A stretch of DNA of 64,000 nt from JBMCWH01 sp048621635 (GTDB lineage Bacteria; Patescibacteriota; WWE3; JAUXAW01; JAYEID01), in contig JBMCWH010000002.1 in assembly GCA_048621635.1 (NCBI GenBank), forward strand, positions 1-64,000, read 5' to 3'. Position numbers and translations under genes: made by a program. Within the stretch, counting starts at the first letter, position 1; every line of letters begins with the position of its first letter. Below, one piece after another: positions 41,596 through 50,777 of the stretch. The notes beneath the pieces are model-generated. The model had not been told where the DNA came from. It made no database searches and worked only from the letters and a program-made list of their open reading frames with translations.

Positions 41596-41636
41596 ATTAG
41601 AACGCCAATTAATAATCTCGGACTTTATTAATTGGC
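41596..41636. repeat. REP palindrome, copy 4
   Basis: A 41-base element identical to 8555-8595, with perfect palindromic core 41604-41636, located on the 5' side of the transposase gene. Confidence 0.85.
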
Positions 41637-41710
41637 TGTAACATAGGGAATCACATCGAGCCACATGGGGCATAGCAGATATTGAGGGGGCTGAAATTTT
41701 TACGCTTTTT

Positions 41711-41719
41711 TGTTAGAAT
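41711..41719 (+). promoter_or_regulatory. Extended -10 promoter of ruvB
   Basis: TGtTAGAAT ends eight bases before ATG 41728. It gives ruvB an independent, leaderless start after the insertion. Confidence 0.6.
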
Positions 41720-41727
41720 TATTGGTG

Positions 41728-42762
41728 ATGAACGAAAAGCCCGCCCAAGAAAAACAAAATAAAAAGGAAGAAGAAATTCTGGATAAAACATTAAGACCAC
41801 AAAGGTTTGCAGATTTTCCAGGTCAACCGGAGTTAAAGAAAAAGCTTAAGATATTCTTGCAGGCGGCACAGAAGCGTGGTGAGGCAATGGAACATATTCT
41901 TTTTTACGGTCCCCCCGGATTAGGAAAAACCACCCTGGCACAAATCTTGGCCAATGAGATAGAGGTAAACGTAAGAATAACCTCAGGTCCTGCTATTGAA
42001 AAAGCTGGAGAACTGGCAGCCGTAATTACAAACCTATCTCCTAACGATATTCTTTTTATTGATGAAATTCACCGCTTAAACAAAGCTATTGAAGAAGTCT
42101 TGTACCCTGCTATGGAAGATTTTGCTCTAGATATCGTAGTAGGGAAGGGGCCCTCAGCACGGAGTGTTCGTCTGGAACTTCCTCAGTTTACTTTAATAGG
42201 GGCTACAACCAGAATAGGTTTAATGTCTTCGCCGCTTAGGGATCGTTTCGGGGCATTACATCGCCTTCGCTTTTACAAAGAAAGAGAACTTGCTAAAATT
42301 GTCAAAAGGTCTAGTAATATCTTAGATGTTAATATTGAAAAAGAGGCTGCGTTGGAGATAGCTCAGAGGTCCCGGGGTACGCCGCGTATTGCGAACAGGC
42401 TACTTAAACGAGTTCGCGACTTTGCTCAAGTGAATAAAAAAGATATAATTGATTTAGAATTAGTAAGAGCAGCTTTGGACCTGCAAGGTATTGATAAAAG
42501 TGGTCTTACGCAGGAAGATTGCGCTTTTTTGGAAATAATCTGTTCTAAATTTTCTGGTGGGCCGGTAGGGATAAAGACTCTTTCTGCTGCTCTTTCCGAA
42601 GACGAAGGAACTATAGAAGATGTTGTTGAGCCTTATCTAATTCAAAGCGGTCTTATTAAGAAAACAGCACGTGGACGTGTTGCTACTGAGAAGGCATTCA
42701 GGCATCTGGACATAGCCAATCCGAAAGAAGATCCAGACCAGCAGGGAAAGTTAAATGTCTGA
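41728..42762 (+). CDS. ruvB: Holliday junction ATP-dependent helicase RuvB
   Basis: The AAA+ motor of branch migration, 344 residues. Walker A is GPPGLGKTTLA and Walker B FIDEIHRLNK; sensor GATTRIGLMSSPLRDRFG and a C-terminal winged helix with GRVATEKAF are present. I chose ATG 41728 over the TTG at 41710, which lies across the promoter. It is separated from ruvA by about one kilobase carrying the transposase. Confidence 0.96.
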   Translation: MNEKPAQEKQNKKEEEILDKTLRPQRFADFPGQPELKKKLKIFLQAAQKRGEAMEHILFYGPPGLGKTTLAQILANEIEVNVRITSGPAIEKAGELAAVITNLSPNDILFIDEIHRLNKAIEEVLYPAMEDFALDIVVGKGPSARSVRLELPQFTLIGATTRIGLMSSPLRDRFGALHRLRFYKERELAKIVKRSSNILDVNIEKEAALEIAQRSRGTPRIANRLLKRVRDFAQVNKKDIIDLELVRAALDLQGIDKSGLTQEDCAFLEIICSKFSGGPVGIKTLSAALSEDEGTIEDVVEPYLIQSGLIKKTARGRVATEKAFRHLDIANPKEDPDQQGKLNV

Positions 42763-42878
42763 TAACAACATCAGGCTGTTGTGGTAACATGTTAACAAAC
42801 TAATAAACCATTGGAGTAGAAGATTAAAAGAGTTATTTTTGGAGCAGTACGGTTACTATTGATACATTATAAAATACA

Positions 42879-44276
42879 ATGATTAAACCTACTATTTTTC
42901 GTGATTATGATATCAGAGGCATTGTGGGTAAAGAATTTGATTCTTCGGATGCTAAAAAATTTGGCCAAGCATTTGGTACTCTCATTCAAGAATTTTCCGG
43001 TCCCAATATTATTGTTGGGCGTGACAACAGATTTACCTCCGATTCTATCGCTTCTTATTTTATAAGCGGGGTACTTTCAACCGGCTGTAATGTGGTGGAT
43101 GTAGGACTTGCATTGCGTCCTATGATCCAAGCAGGAATCTACCACGAAAGTTTTGATGGGGGTGCCATGATTACCGGAAGCCACAGTGAGCCAGAGTATA
43201 ACGGTATTAAATTCTTTACTAGGAAAGGCAAACCTTTTTTTGGAGAAAGAATTAAAAACATTAAAAAATTGTGTTACTCAGGAGAATTCAAGCAGGGAAA
43301 TGGAGAAGTAGGTTATTCTAACCTTGCTGGTTTATATTACCGGGACATAACTCAGAAAATTGAACTTAAAAGCTATAAGAAAGTTGTAATTGATTGTGGC
43401 AATGGTACAGCGGGAAAGTACCTACCTCACCTTTTCCACCGATTAGGATGCGATGTAGTGCCTCTTTACACTAATTTAGATGGTAGTTTTCCCAATCACA
43501 CCCCTAATCCTGAAAACAGGGTAAATATGCTAGATCTTTCCCAAAAAGTTCTGGAAGAGGAAGCAGATTTAGGTATTGCTTTTGACACTGATGGCGATAG
43601 ATTTGGGATCATTGATGAAAAGGGGAATCACCACGCCAGCGATCGAACACTTGTTCTTTTGGCTCGCAAAGTCCTAGAAAATCACCCCCAAGGGAAAATA
43701 ATTTTTGACGTTAAATGCTCTTATGTTTTAGAGAGAGAAATTAAGAAGGCGGGAGGAACCCCCATCATGATTAGGACTGGACATCCTTATTTTTATCAGC
43801 GCATGGAAGAAGATAAGGAAATAGTACTAGGTGGTGAGTTGTCGGGGCATTTTCTCTACCAAGAAAACAATTTGTTTGACGATGCTGCTTTTGCTGCGGC
43901 AAAAATTTTGAAAATTGCCTCTGAGCAAGAACAACCTCTTTCTGAAAGCTATGACTCTATTCCTAAAACAGCGCACACGCCAGAGATTAAAGCTTCTTGT
44001 CCCGATGAAGATAAGTTCGAAATAGTGGAAGAAGTTCGCCAGGAATATGAAAAAGAGTTAGGAGTGTTGGAATATGATGGTGCAAGGGTGATCTTTTCCA
44101 AAACTGCTTGGGCACTTATCCGTGCTTCCAATACTACTCCTTGCTTGTCTCTTCGCTTTGAAGCAAAAAATAAGAAAACACTAAGAAAAATCATGCTTGA
44201 TATAAAAGAGAAACTAAAAAAATATCCTCAAGTAGATCTCAAGCAACTAAACCTCTTTCTGGAAGCAGGTAAGTAA
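42879..44276 (+). CDS. Phosphomannomutase / phosphoglucomutase
   Basis: A 465-residue alpha-D-phosphohexomutase that interconverts hexose 1- and 6-phosphates. The phosphoserine loop is TGSHSEPEYNG, the metal loop DTDGDRFG, the sugar loop GGELSGH and the C-terminal phosphate loop RASNTTP. The N-terminal FRDYDIRGIVG is typical. It overlaps the cupin phosphoglucose isomerase by one base (TAATG), supporting a joint role in sugar-phosphate flow and glycan precursors. Confidence 0.92.
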   Translation: MIKPTIFRDYDIRGIVGKEFDSSDAKKFGQAFGTLIQEFSGPNIIVGRDNRFTSDSIASYFISGVLSTGCNVVDVGLALRPMIQAGIYHESFDGGAMITGSHSEPEYNGIKFFTRKGKPFFGERIKNIKKLCYSGEFKQGNGEVGYSNLAGLYYRDITQKIELKSYKKVVIDCGNGTAGKYLPHLFHRLGCDVVPLYTNLDGSFPNHTPNPENRVNMLDLSQKVLEEEADLGIAFDTDGDRFGIIDEKGNHHASDRTLVLLARKVLENHPQGKIIFDVKCSYVLEREIKKAGGTPIMIRTGHPYFYQRMEEDKEIVLGGELSGHFLYQENNLFDDAAFAAAKILKIASEQEQPLSESYDSIPKTAHTPEIKASCPDEDKFEIVEEVRQEYEKELGVLEYDGARVIFSKTAWALIRASNTTPCLSLRFEAKNKKTLRKIMLDIKEKLKKYPQVDLKQLNLFLEAGK

Positions 44277-44842
44277 TGAACTTTTCAACTCGTAAATTAA
44301 GAGAAATTAGCGATGTTCTTCTAGATTCGGAAGCTACCGGTCCCAAACATATTTATTACATGTTTCGCAATCTTCCTTTTTTCTCTTCTAGGGAGACGCG
44401 TTTTGACCTGACAATATTACCTTCTTTTTTCCTTGGTAAAGAGTTCAACAAAACTTATGGGCATGTTCACAAGAACAAGGCGAAAGAAATTTACAAGCTG
44501 TACGTCGGTACGGCTCTTTTTCTTTTGCAAAAGAGTAATAAAAAAATGGAGGTTTCCGAGATTAAACTAATTAAAGCAAAAAGAGGAGATAAAGTTGAAA
44601 TACCAGGAGATTATCATCATTGCACAATTAATATTGGAAGGTTTCCCCTTGTTCTAGGAAATTGGCTGCCGAAAGATACAGAAAACGATTATAAGCATAT
44701 TGCAGAAGCGGCTGGCTTCGGCTACTATGTTATTCGAAGTAATGAAGGAAAACTTTTCAAGCTAATAGAGAATAAAAATTACGAGAAAGTACCTGAACCA
44801 AGGGTTATTAATATGGAAAAGACTGCCTATGAACAGAACTGA
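44276..44842 (+). CDS. Cupin-type glucose-6-phosphate isomerase
   Basis: A 188-residue metal-dependent isomerase of the archaeal-type cupin family (PF06560), converting glucose 6-phosphate and fructose 6-phosphate. The metal-binding cupin motif is TYGHVHKNKAKEIY, and the second motif is PGDYHHCTINIG. This family is unrelated to the common bacterial PGI. It is coupled to the phosphohexomutase before it and overlaps ppsA by 14 bases. Confidence 0.88.
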   Translation: MNFSTRKLREISDVLLDSEATGPKHIYYMFRNLPFFSSRETRFDLTILPSFFLGKEFNKTYGHVHKNKAKEIYKLYVGTALFLLQKSNKKMEVSEIKLIKAKRGDKVEIPGDYHHCTINIGRFPLVLGNWLPKDTENDYKHIAEAAGFGYYVIRSNEGKLFKLIENKNYEKVPEPRVINMEKTAYEQN

Positions 44843-47132
44843 AAAAGGACAACTTATTCTTTGGATTTCGGAAGGTGATAAAAATGATAGCAATCTAGTG
44901 GGTAAAAAAGCTGCAAATTTAGGTGAACTTGCCAATATTGATGCACCTGTACCCAATGGATTCACCATTACCACCCAAGCGTACTTAAACCTCCTTGCCC
45001 ATGGTAGCTTAAGAAAAAAGATTCAAGATAAATTGGCTGAGTTGGATGTTGAAGATAGTGATAGTTTGATTTCCACCGCGGAAAAGATTCGTACACATAT
45101 TTTAGCCTCGCCTTTTCCTAAAAAAGTTAAATTAGCAATAACGAGTGCCTACCGAAAACTCTCAGGTGCTTTAGATTTACAAGTGGCTGTGCGTCCGTCA
45201 ATAACTTCCTTAGATAGTAAGCAACTACCTGAAAATGCATCTTTTGCAGGCCAACAGGAAACTTTTCTAAATATAAAGGGGGAGGAAGACCTTTTGGACG
45301 CAGTTAAGCATTGTTGGGCGTCTTTGTTTTCCGCCCGTTCTCTTTTTTATTTCAAAAGCCACGGGTTAAACTATCAAGATGTTGTTTTAGCAATTACTAT
45401 ACAGAAAATGATTGCTGCTGAAAATTCCGGAGTTATGTTTACGGCGCTTCCTTTTAGTGGAGAGGAGGGAAAAATTCTCATTGAAGCTGTTTACGGCTTA
45501 GGAAAAGGTATTGTGCATGGTCACTTTACGCCAGACAGTTATACTGTAGAAAAAGAAAATCTAGAAATTTTGGAAAAATCAATCTCAGAACAACATGAGC
45601 AAATTACGGAGGAAGGTAGGATTCCTATATCTAAAGAGTATGTAAGAAAACAGAAAATAAGTGACAAGACAATTAAAGAACTTGCTAAATGGGGAAAGCG
45701 AATCGAAAATCATTATAAACGTTCTCAGGATATTGAATGGGCATACGCAAACAGTTCTATCTACATAGTTGAATCTCGTCCACTCACAACTGTAAAAAAA
45801 GTGCTAGATCAAGAAAAAAGCCCGCCAAAAAAATCATCGGAAAGGCCAATTCTCTTAACCGGGGTTGGAGCCTCTCCGGGAATTGCAACGGGAAAGGTAT
45901 CAATTGTAAACTCTGCTAAGGAATTAGAAAAAGTTCAGGAGGGGGATATCTTGGTAGCACCAATGACCGATCCTGACTATGTTCCAGCAATGAAAAAAGC
46001 AGGCGCAATTGTTACTGATCACGGAGGTATTACTTCTCATACTGCTGTTATTTCCCGGGAATTAGGGTTACCTTCGGTAATGGGAACGAAAAAAGCAACT
46101 GCTATGCTTTCAGACCAGGAAACTGTTACTGTGGATGGGGAAACAGGAAATATTTATGAGGGTGAATTTATCTTGAAAGAAGGGCCACAAGAAAAACCGA
46201 CTGAAAAAGAAAAAAAGAAGTTGAAAACAACACAGACAAGAAAATCTACTGCCACCAAGCTTTATGTGAATTTGTCTGAGCCGGATCTAGCTGAGGAAAT
46301 AGCTGCTCAGGATGTAGACGGAGTTGGCTTACTCCGTGCCGAGTTTGTGTTTGCTTCTATTGGCGCACATCCTCGCTACATGCTTGAGAAAGGCAAAAGA
46401 ACAAAGATGGTAAATAAAATTTACCAAGGTTTATACCAAATAGCCAAAGCCTTTGATCCCCATCCTGTAATCTACCGGGCTAGTGATTTAAAAACTAATG
46501 AATATCGAAATTTAGAAGGCGGCGAAAAATATGAAAAAGAAGAACCTAATCCCACACTGGGGTTTCGAGGCGCAGCTCGCTATATTAAGGATCCGGAAAT
46601 ATTTAAACTTGAGCTGGAAGCAATAAAAAAAGTTAGGCGAGATTATCAAAATGTTTCCCTAATGGTTCCATTCGTTCGAACCCCCGAAGAGTTAGTGGAA
46701 GTAAAAAAAATAATGGGTCAAGAAGGGTTATACCGTAGTTCAACATTTAAACTGTGGATGATGGTAGAAGTACCTGCTAACATAATAATGATGGAGAAAT
46801 TCCTTGGCGTAGGTATTGATGGTATTTCTATTGGAACCAATGACCTTACTCAACTAACACTTGGTGTTGATCGAGATAATGCCAAGATGAGTGAGAAATA
46901 CGATCAGCTCAACGAAGCAGTTTTATGGTTAGTAAAGGAAGCAATTGAGGAAGCGCATGAACACGGTATCACTTCCTCTATTTGCGGTCAGGCCCCCAGC
47001 TTGTATCCTCCCTTAATCGAAAAACTTATTCAGTGGGGAATCACAAGTGTTAGTGTTAGTCCGGATAAGATAGAGCAAATAAGGGAGCGTATTTCTCAGG
47101 CTGAAAGATCGCGAATCTTAGGAACAGTATAA
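44829..47132 (+). CDS. ppsA: Phosphoenolpyruvate synthase (pyruvate, water dikinase)
   Basis: A 767-residue enzyme interconverting pyruvate plus ATP and PEP. The N-terminal nucleotide domain begins around KKAANLGELANIDAPVPNGF and carries AVRPSITSLD and ASFAGQQETFLN. The phosphohistidine domain has DHGGITSHTAVISRELGLPSVMG. The C-terminal PEP domain ends with ICGQAP, containing the catalytic cysteine. AVRPS replaces the usual AVRSS. No pyruvate kinase lies in the window. Confidence 0.95.
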   Translation: MNRTEKGQLILWISEGDKNDSNLVGKKAANLGELANIDAPVPNGFTITTQAYLNLLAHGSLRKKIQDKLAELDVEDSDSLISTAEKIRTHILASPFPKKVKLAITSAYRKLSGALDLQVAVRPSITSLDSKQLPENASFAGQQETFLNIKGEEDLLDAVKHCWASLFSARSLFYFKSHGLNYQDVVLAITIQKMIAAENSGVMFTALPFSGEEGKILIEAVYGLGKGIVHGHFTPDSYTVEKENLEILEKSISEQHEQITEEGRIPISKEYVRKQKISDKTIKELAKWGKRIENHYKRSQDIEWAYANSSIYIVESRPLTTVKKVLDQEKSPPKKSSERPILLTGVGASPGIATGKVSIVNSAKELEKVQEGDILVAPMTDPDYVPAMKKAGAIVTDHGGITSHTAVISRELGLPSVMGTKKATAMLSDQETVTVDGETGNIYEGEFILKEGPQEKPTEKEKKKLKTTQTRKSTATKLYVNLSEPDLAEEIAAQDVDGVGLLRAEFVFASIGAHPRYMLEKGKRTKMVNKIYQGLYQIAKAFDPHPVIYRASDLKTNEYRNLEGGEKYEKEEPNPTLGFRGAARYIKDPEIFKLELEAIKKVRRDYQNVSLMVPFVRTPEELVEVKKIMGQEGLYRSSTFKLWMMVEVPANIIMMEKFLGVGIDGISIGTNDLTQLTLGVDRDNAKMSEKYDQLNEAVLWLVKEAIEEAHEHGITSSICGQAPSLYPPLIEKLIQWGITSVSVSPDKIEQIRERISQAERSRILGTV

Positions 47133-47208
47133 GTTCCTTTTCCCATCGTACTTTCAAGTAGCCTATAAACAGTTGAACATAGTTTTCAAAGAGATTAATA
47201 TATAAAAC

Positions 47209-48420
47209 ATGTCAAAAATAAAAGAAATTAAGGCAGAAAAAATAATAAACTCTCTCGGTGATTGGACAATCCGCACTACAGCAATATTGTCTTCTGGAGC
47301 TACGGGCTCGGGGGAGGTTCCGGCAGGTATATCTACAGGCAAATTTGAGGCTACTTTGGTTCCTCCTGGACAAGCAATAGAAAATATAACCAGCAAAATA
47401 AGTCCCGAGTTACACGGGGAAAATGCTCTAAATCAAAAAAATATTGATCAGCTCCTCTTAGAATTAGATGGAACAGAGCGAAAAGGCAATCTTGGCGGAA
47501 ACGCAATATTGGCAACTTCCCTAGCTGTTTGCAATGCAGCTGCAAGAGAACAGGACATACCTCTCTACCAACACATTCGCAACTATTTTGGATTTGAGGA
47601 GACGGCTTCTTTACCTAATCCAATGCTGTTGATAATTGAAGGAGGTAAGCATGGTGCAGAAAATTTAGATATTCAAGAGTTTATGGTTATTCCACCTAAA
47701 AAGCCTTCTTTCGAAAAAACTATAGAGGCAGGAATAAATATTTATAAAGAAACAAAAAAATTGTTAGGAGAAGAAGGCTACGCAACAACAGTCGGGACAG
47801 AAGGAGGTTTTTCACCGCAAAAGATGAATCTAAACCAAGCTTTAGATATAATTGAGCAGGCTTGTAAAAATGCACACTATGAAAAGGTAAAAATAACCTT
47901 GGATGTAGCAGCTAATTCTTTTGCTAGCAAAACCAAGTACAAATTAAAGGGGCTTAGCAAGACTTTGTCAGGAACCCAATTGCTTGACTTTTATAATGAT
48001 CTAAAGGCAAAACATCCACGCTTATATTCAATTGAAGATCCTTTTGACGAGAACCATCTAAATTTATGGAAAAAAGCTCAAAAAGAATGGGGGGATGATC
48101 TTATTGTTGTTGGTGACGACCTATTAGTTACGAATCCGAAGAAAATAAAGCACGCAGTTGAAAATAAATTAGTGGGCGGTGCTATTATTAAACCAAACCA
48201 AATTGGAACTATTTCCGAAGCTGTGGAATTTTCCAAAATTGCCCAAAAAGGGAACCTGAAAACTGTTGTTTCCCATCGTTCTGGGGAGACTAACTCCAGT
48301 TTTATCGCTGATCTTGCCTTTGCTATTAACGCTGATTTCATAAAAACAGGTGCACCTACGAGAGGGGAACGGGTAGCAAAATATAACCGCTTGCTTGAAA
48401 TTGAACGATCTTTGGGATGA
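47209..48420 (+). CDS. eno: Enolase, divergent
   Basis: Converts 2-phosphoglycerate to PEP. The 403-residue product is slightly short. The usual SRGNPTVE start is replaced by SLGDWTIR, yet the active-site elements are kept: GISTGKFEA, GGKHGAENLDIQEF, VGTEGGFSPQ, SIEDPFDE, VGDDL, the lysine of IIKPNQIG, SHRSGET and IKTGAP. It is likely an active member of a deep branch. A TAATAT box ends seven bases before the ATG. Confidence 0.93.
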   Translation: MSKIKEIKAEKIINSLGDWTIRTTAILSSGATGSGEVPAGISTGKFEATLVPPGQAIENITSKISPELHGENALNQKNIDQLLLELDGTERKGNLGGNAILATSLAVCNAAAREQDIPLYQHIRNYFGFEETASLPNPMLLIIEGGKHGAENLDIQEFMVIPPKKPSFEKTIEAGINIYKETKKLLGEEGYATTVGTEGGFSPQKMNLNQALDIIEQACKNAHYEKVKITLDVAANSFASKTKYKLKGLSKTLSGTQLLDFYNDLKAKHPRLYSIEDPFDENHLNLWKKAQKEWGDDLIVVGDDLLVTNPKKIKHAVENKLVGGAIIKPNQIGTISEAVEFSKIAQKGNLKTVVSHRSGETNSSFIADLAFAINADFIKTGAPTRGERVAKYNRLLEIERSLG

Positions 48421-48511
48421 ATTTTCTGTAAATGAAAAAATCGCGTGGAATTAGGTTTAAAGTTTGAGATAGATCTTAATAATAAATAAAGTTTTTAAGG
48501 ACAAAAAAGCA

Positions 48512-50074
48512 ATGGCTAAAAATTACAAACCAGTCACACTTATAGTTTTAGATGGTTGGGGGATTGCCCCACCTGGTCCAGGCAACGCAATTCGTTTAGC
48601 AAAAACACCTTTTTTTGACCAATTAAGAGTTAGATTCCCTCGAACACGTTTGAAAGCGTCAGGAAAAGAAGTTGGCTTACCCAAAGGAGAGAGAGGAACT
48701 TCCGAAGTCGGGCATTTAAACATTGGCGCCGGAAGAATTGTCTGGCAAGATGTTTCCAAAATAAACGACGCAATTGTTGACGGTTCTTTTTTTAAGAATT
48801 CCGCCCTAGTAAATGCCTGCGAACATGTAAAAGAAAACCAAGCGCAATTGCATTTGATGGGGTTAGTGGGTGGAGGATCTGTTCACTCTTCGCTAGATCA
48901 CCTTTATGCCTTACTGGAGCTTGCCAAAAAACAAAATGTGCCCGGGGATAAAGTAAAAATACATGTATTTACAGATGGAAGAGACAGTCCTCCCCAATCT
49001 GCAAAGAAGTATATTCAAGAATTACAACAGAAAATGGAAGAATTGAAGATCGGCAAAATTGTTTCGGTGACGGGACGTTACTATGCTATGGACCGTGATA
49101 GAAATTGGCAACGCACCAAAGCGACTTATTCTACTTTGGTTGCTGGAAATCATCGAAGCTCCGAAACTCCTGAACAAGCGATTGAAAATGCTTATTCTCA
49201 AGGTGACACTGATGAATTTATTAAGCCTACCATAATTGAAAATAAATCCGATAAAGAAAGCTATAACGGAAAAATAAATGAGGACGATGCTGTTATATTC
49301 TTTAATTTTCGCGCAGATAGGGCTCGCCAAATAACCAAAGCTTTTGTTTTACCTGAATTTAAGTATTTTGATCGGGATATTTATTTAGAAAATTTACACT
49401 TTGTAAGCCTTGTAGAGTACGAGAAAGAAATTCCTGTGAAAGATTCCGCATTTATTCCTCACCTTATCAGGCCAAATCTATCTCAGGTAATTTCTCAACA
49501 AGGAGGAAATCAATTTCATATTGCTGAAAGTGAAAAATATGCTTATGTTACCTATTATTTTAACGGAGGAATTGAAAAAGCGTTTCCAGGGGAGGAAAGA
49601 AAGATAGTTCCTTCGCCGGATGTTCCTACTTATGAGCAAGCTCCGGAAATGTCGATTAAAGAAGTTTCTCAAATAGCGGAGAAAAAAATCAGATCTCAGC
49701 AGTATGACTTTGTCTTAATTAATTTTGCCAATCCCGATATGCTGGGACACACAGGTATTATTCCCGCTGCCATTGAGGGAATAGAAGCTACCGATAAGGC
49801 CCTTAAACGAGTGGTTGAGGCAACTTTTTCCGCAGGTGGCGCTTGCGTGGTAACTTCTGACCACGGGAATGTAGAGGAGATGATTAATCCCGCTACCGGG
49901 GAAGTGTCCACTTCGCATTCCAACAATCGAGTTCCGCTAATAATAGCTGCGAAACAGAACCATTTACAGTCACGGGAATTGCAAAGTGGAATACTGGCAG
50001 ACATAGCCCCCACAGTTCTGAAGTTAATGGGTGTTCCCAAACCTAACGCAATGGCAGGACACAGCTTAATATAA
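48512..50074 (+). CDS. gpmI: 2,3-bisphosphoglycerate-independent phosphoglycerate mutase
   Basis: A 520-residue metalloenzyme of the alkaline-phosphatase fold that interconverts 3- and 2-phosphoglycerate. The N-terminal metal site is LIVLDGWGIAP, the catalytic serine is in RGTSEVGHLNIGAGR, FTDGRDS precedes the substrate region, and VTSDHGNVEEM supplies C-terminal metal ligands. It is full length and placed directly after eno. Confidence 0.96.
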   Translation: MAKNYKPVTLIVLDGWGIAPPGPGNAIRLAKTPFFDQLRVRFPRTRLKASGKEVGLPKGERGTSEVGHLNIGAGRIVWQDVSKINDAIVDGSFFKNSALVNACEHVKENQAQLHLMGLVGGGSVHSSLDHLYALLELAKKQNVPGDKVKIHVFTDGRDSPPQSAKKYIQELQQKMEELKIGKIVSVTGRYYAMDRDRNWQRTKATYSTLVAGNHRSSETPEQAIENAYSQGDTDEFIKPTIIENKSDKESYNGKINEDDAVIFFNFRADRARQITKAFVLPEFKYFDRDIYLENLHFVSLVEYEKEIPVKDSAFIPHLIRPNLSQVISQQGGNQFHIAESEKYAYVTYYFNGGIEKAFPGEERKIVPSPDVPTYEQAPEMSIKEVSQIAEKKIRSQQYDFVLINFANPDMLGHTGIIPAAIEGIEATDKALKRVVEATFSAGGACVVTSDHGNVEEMINPATGEVSTSHSNNRVPLIIAAKQNHLQSRELQSGILADIAPTVLKLMGVPKPNAMAGHSLI

Positions 50075-50144
50075 ATTTATGTGGCGGGTGGTAGACCTAT
50101 TAAGGTAGGAAAATTTCTTTTGTAAAGAAGATTAAAATGCTATT

Positions 50145-50741
50145 ATGGAAAGTAATAAAATGACAGTACCTATTGAAATTTCTGCTCGTCATATTCATTT
50201 AACTGAGGAAGATTTCCATCAGTTGTTTGGTGAAAAAGCTGAATTGGCTAGATTGAAAAAGCTTTCCCAGCCAAAAAATTTTGCTGCAAAACAAACTGTG
50301 GCTATTAAGACCTCAGCGGGTAAGTTTGCTGCGGTACGAATTGTAGGTTCGTTTAGGAAATATACCCAGATAGAAATTTCCAAAACAGATGCTTATAACC
50401 TAGATATTGATCCCCCTGTGAGGGATAGTCATGAATTGGAGCATGCGGGAACGCCGGGTGTAACTGTAGTCGGTCCGGAAGGGAAAGTGGAACTAGAGAA
50501 GGGCGTAATTATTCCTTGGCGACACATTCATATGCATCCTAGTGATGCAGCAGAGGCAGGAGTGGAGGACGGAGATTTGGTAATGGTGGACATAGACAAC
50601 GACCCCCGTAGTGTTATTTTTGAAAATGTTTTAATTAGAATTTCCCCTGCCTATAGATTAGCAATGCAAATAGATACGGATGAAGCAAATGCTGCAGGGA
50701 TCAGCGGTGGTGAAGTAGGAACCTTACTTAAGCAGGAGTAA
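50145..50741 (+). CDS. pduL: PduL-type phosphate acetyl/propanoyltransferase
   Basis: A 198-residue enzyme converting acetyl-CoA and phosphate to acetyl phosphate. Metal-binding histidines are in ISARHIHLT and in WRHIHMHPSDA, with GSFRKYTQIEIS and RDSHELEHAGTPG between. It lacks the long N-terminal targeting extension of microcompartment PduL and no shell genes are near, so it works in the cytosol beside ackA. A TAAAAT box ends six bases before the ATG. Confidence 0.92.
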   Translation: MESNKMTVPIEISARHIHLTEEDFHQLFGEKAELARLKKLSQPKNFAAKQTVAIKTSAGKFAAVRIVGSFRKYTQIEISKTDAYNLDIDPPVRDSHELEHAGTPGVTVVGPEGKVELEKGVIIPWRHIHMHPSDAAEAGVEDGDLVMVDIDNDPRSVIFENVLIRISPAYRLAMQIDTDEANAAGISGGEVGTLLKQE

Positions 50742-50777
50742 AGAAGCCTTTTTCTATTTATCCGCTGTCTAGTAACT

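Larger units (their letters stand above)
40743..41636 (-). mobile_element. REP-flanked Y1 transposase unit inserted between ruvA and ruvB
   Basis: The transposase gene at 40770-41537 is bracketed by REP elements at 40743-40768 and 41596-41636. The unit is oriented against ruvC-ruvA-ruvB. Related palindromes without a transposase occur at 8555 and 28308, the pattern expected of a RAYT and its REP family. Confidence 0.75.

Noticed and set aside
41538..41597. Twenty-residue N-terminal extension of the transposase
   Set aside because: It overlaps the flanking REP element, is unlike the family, and a -10 box lies just before ATG 41537.
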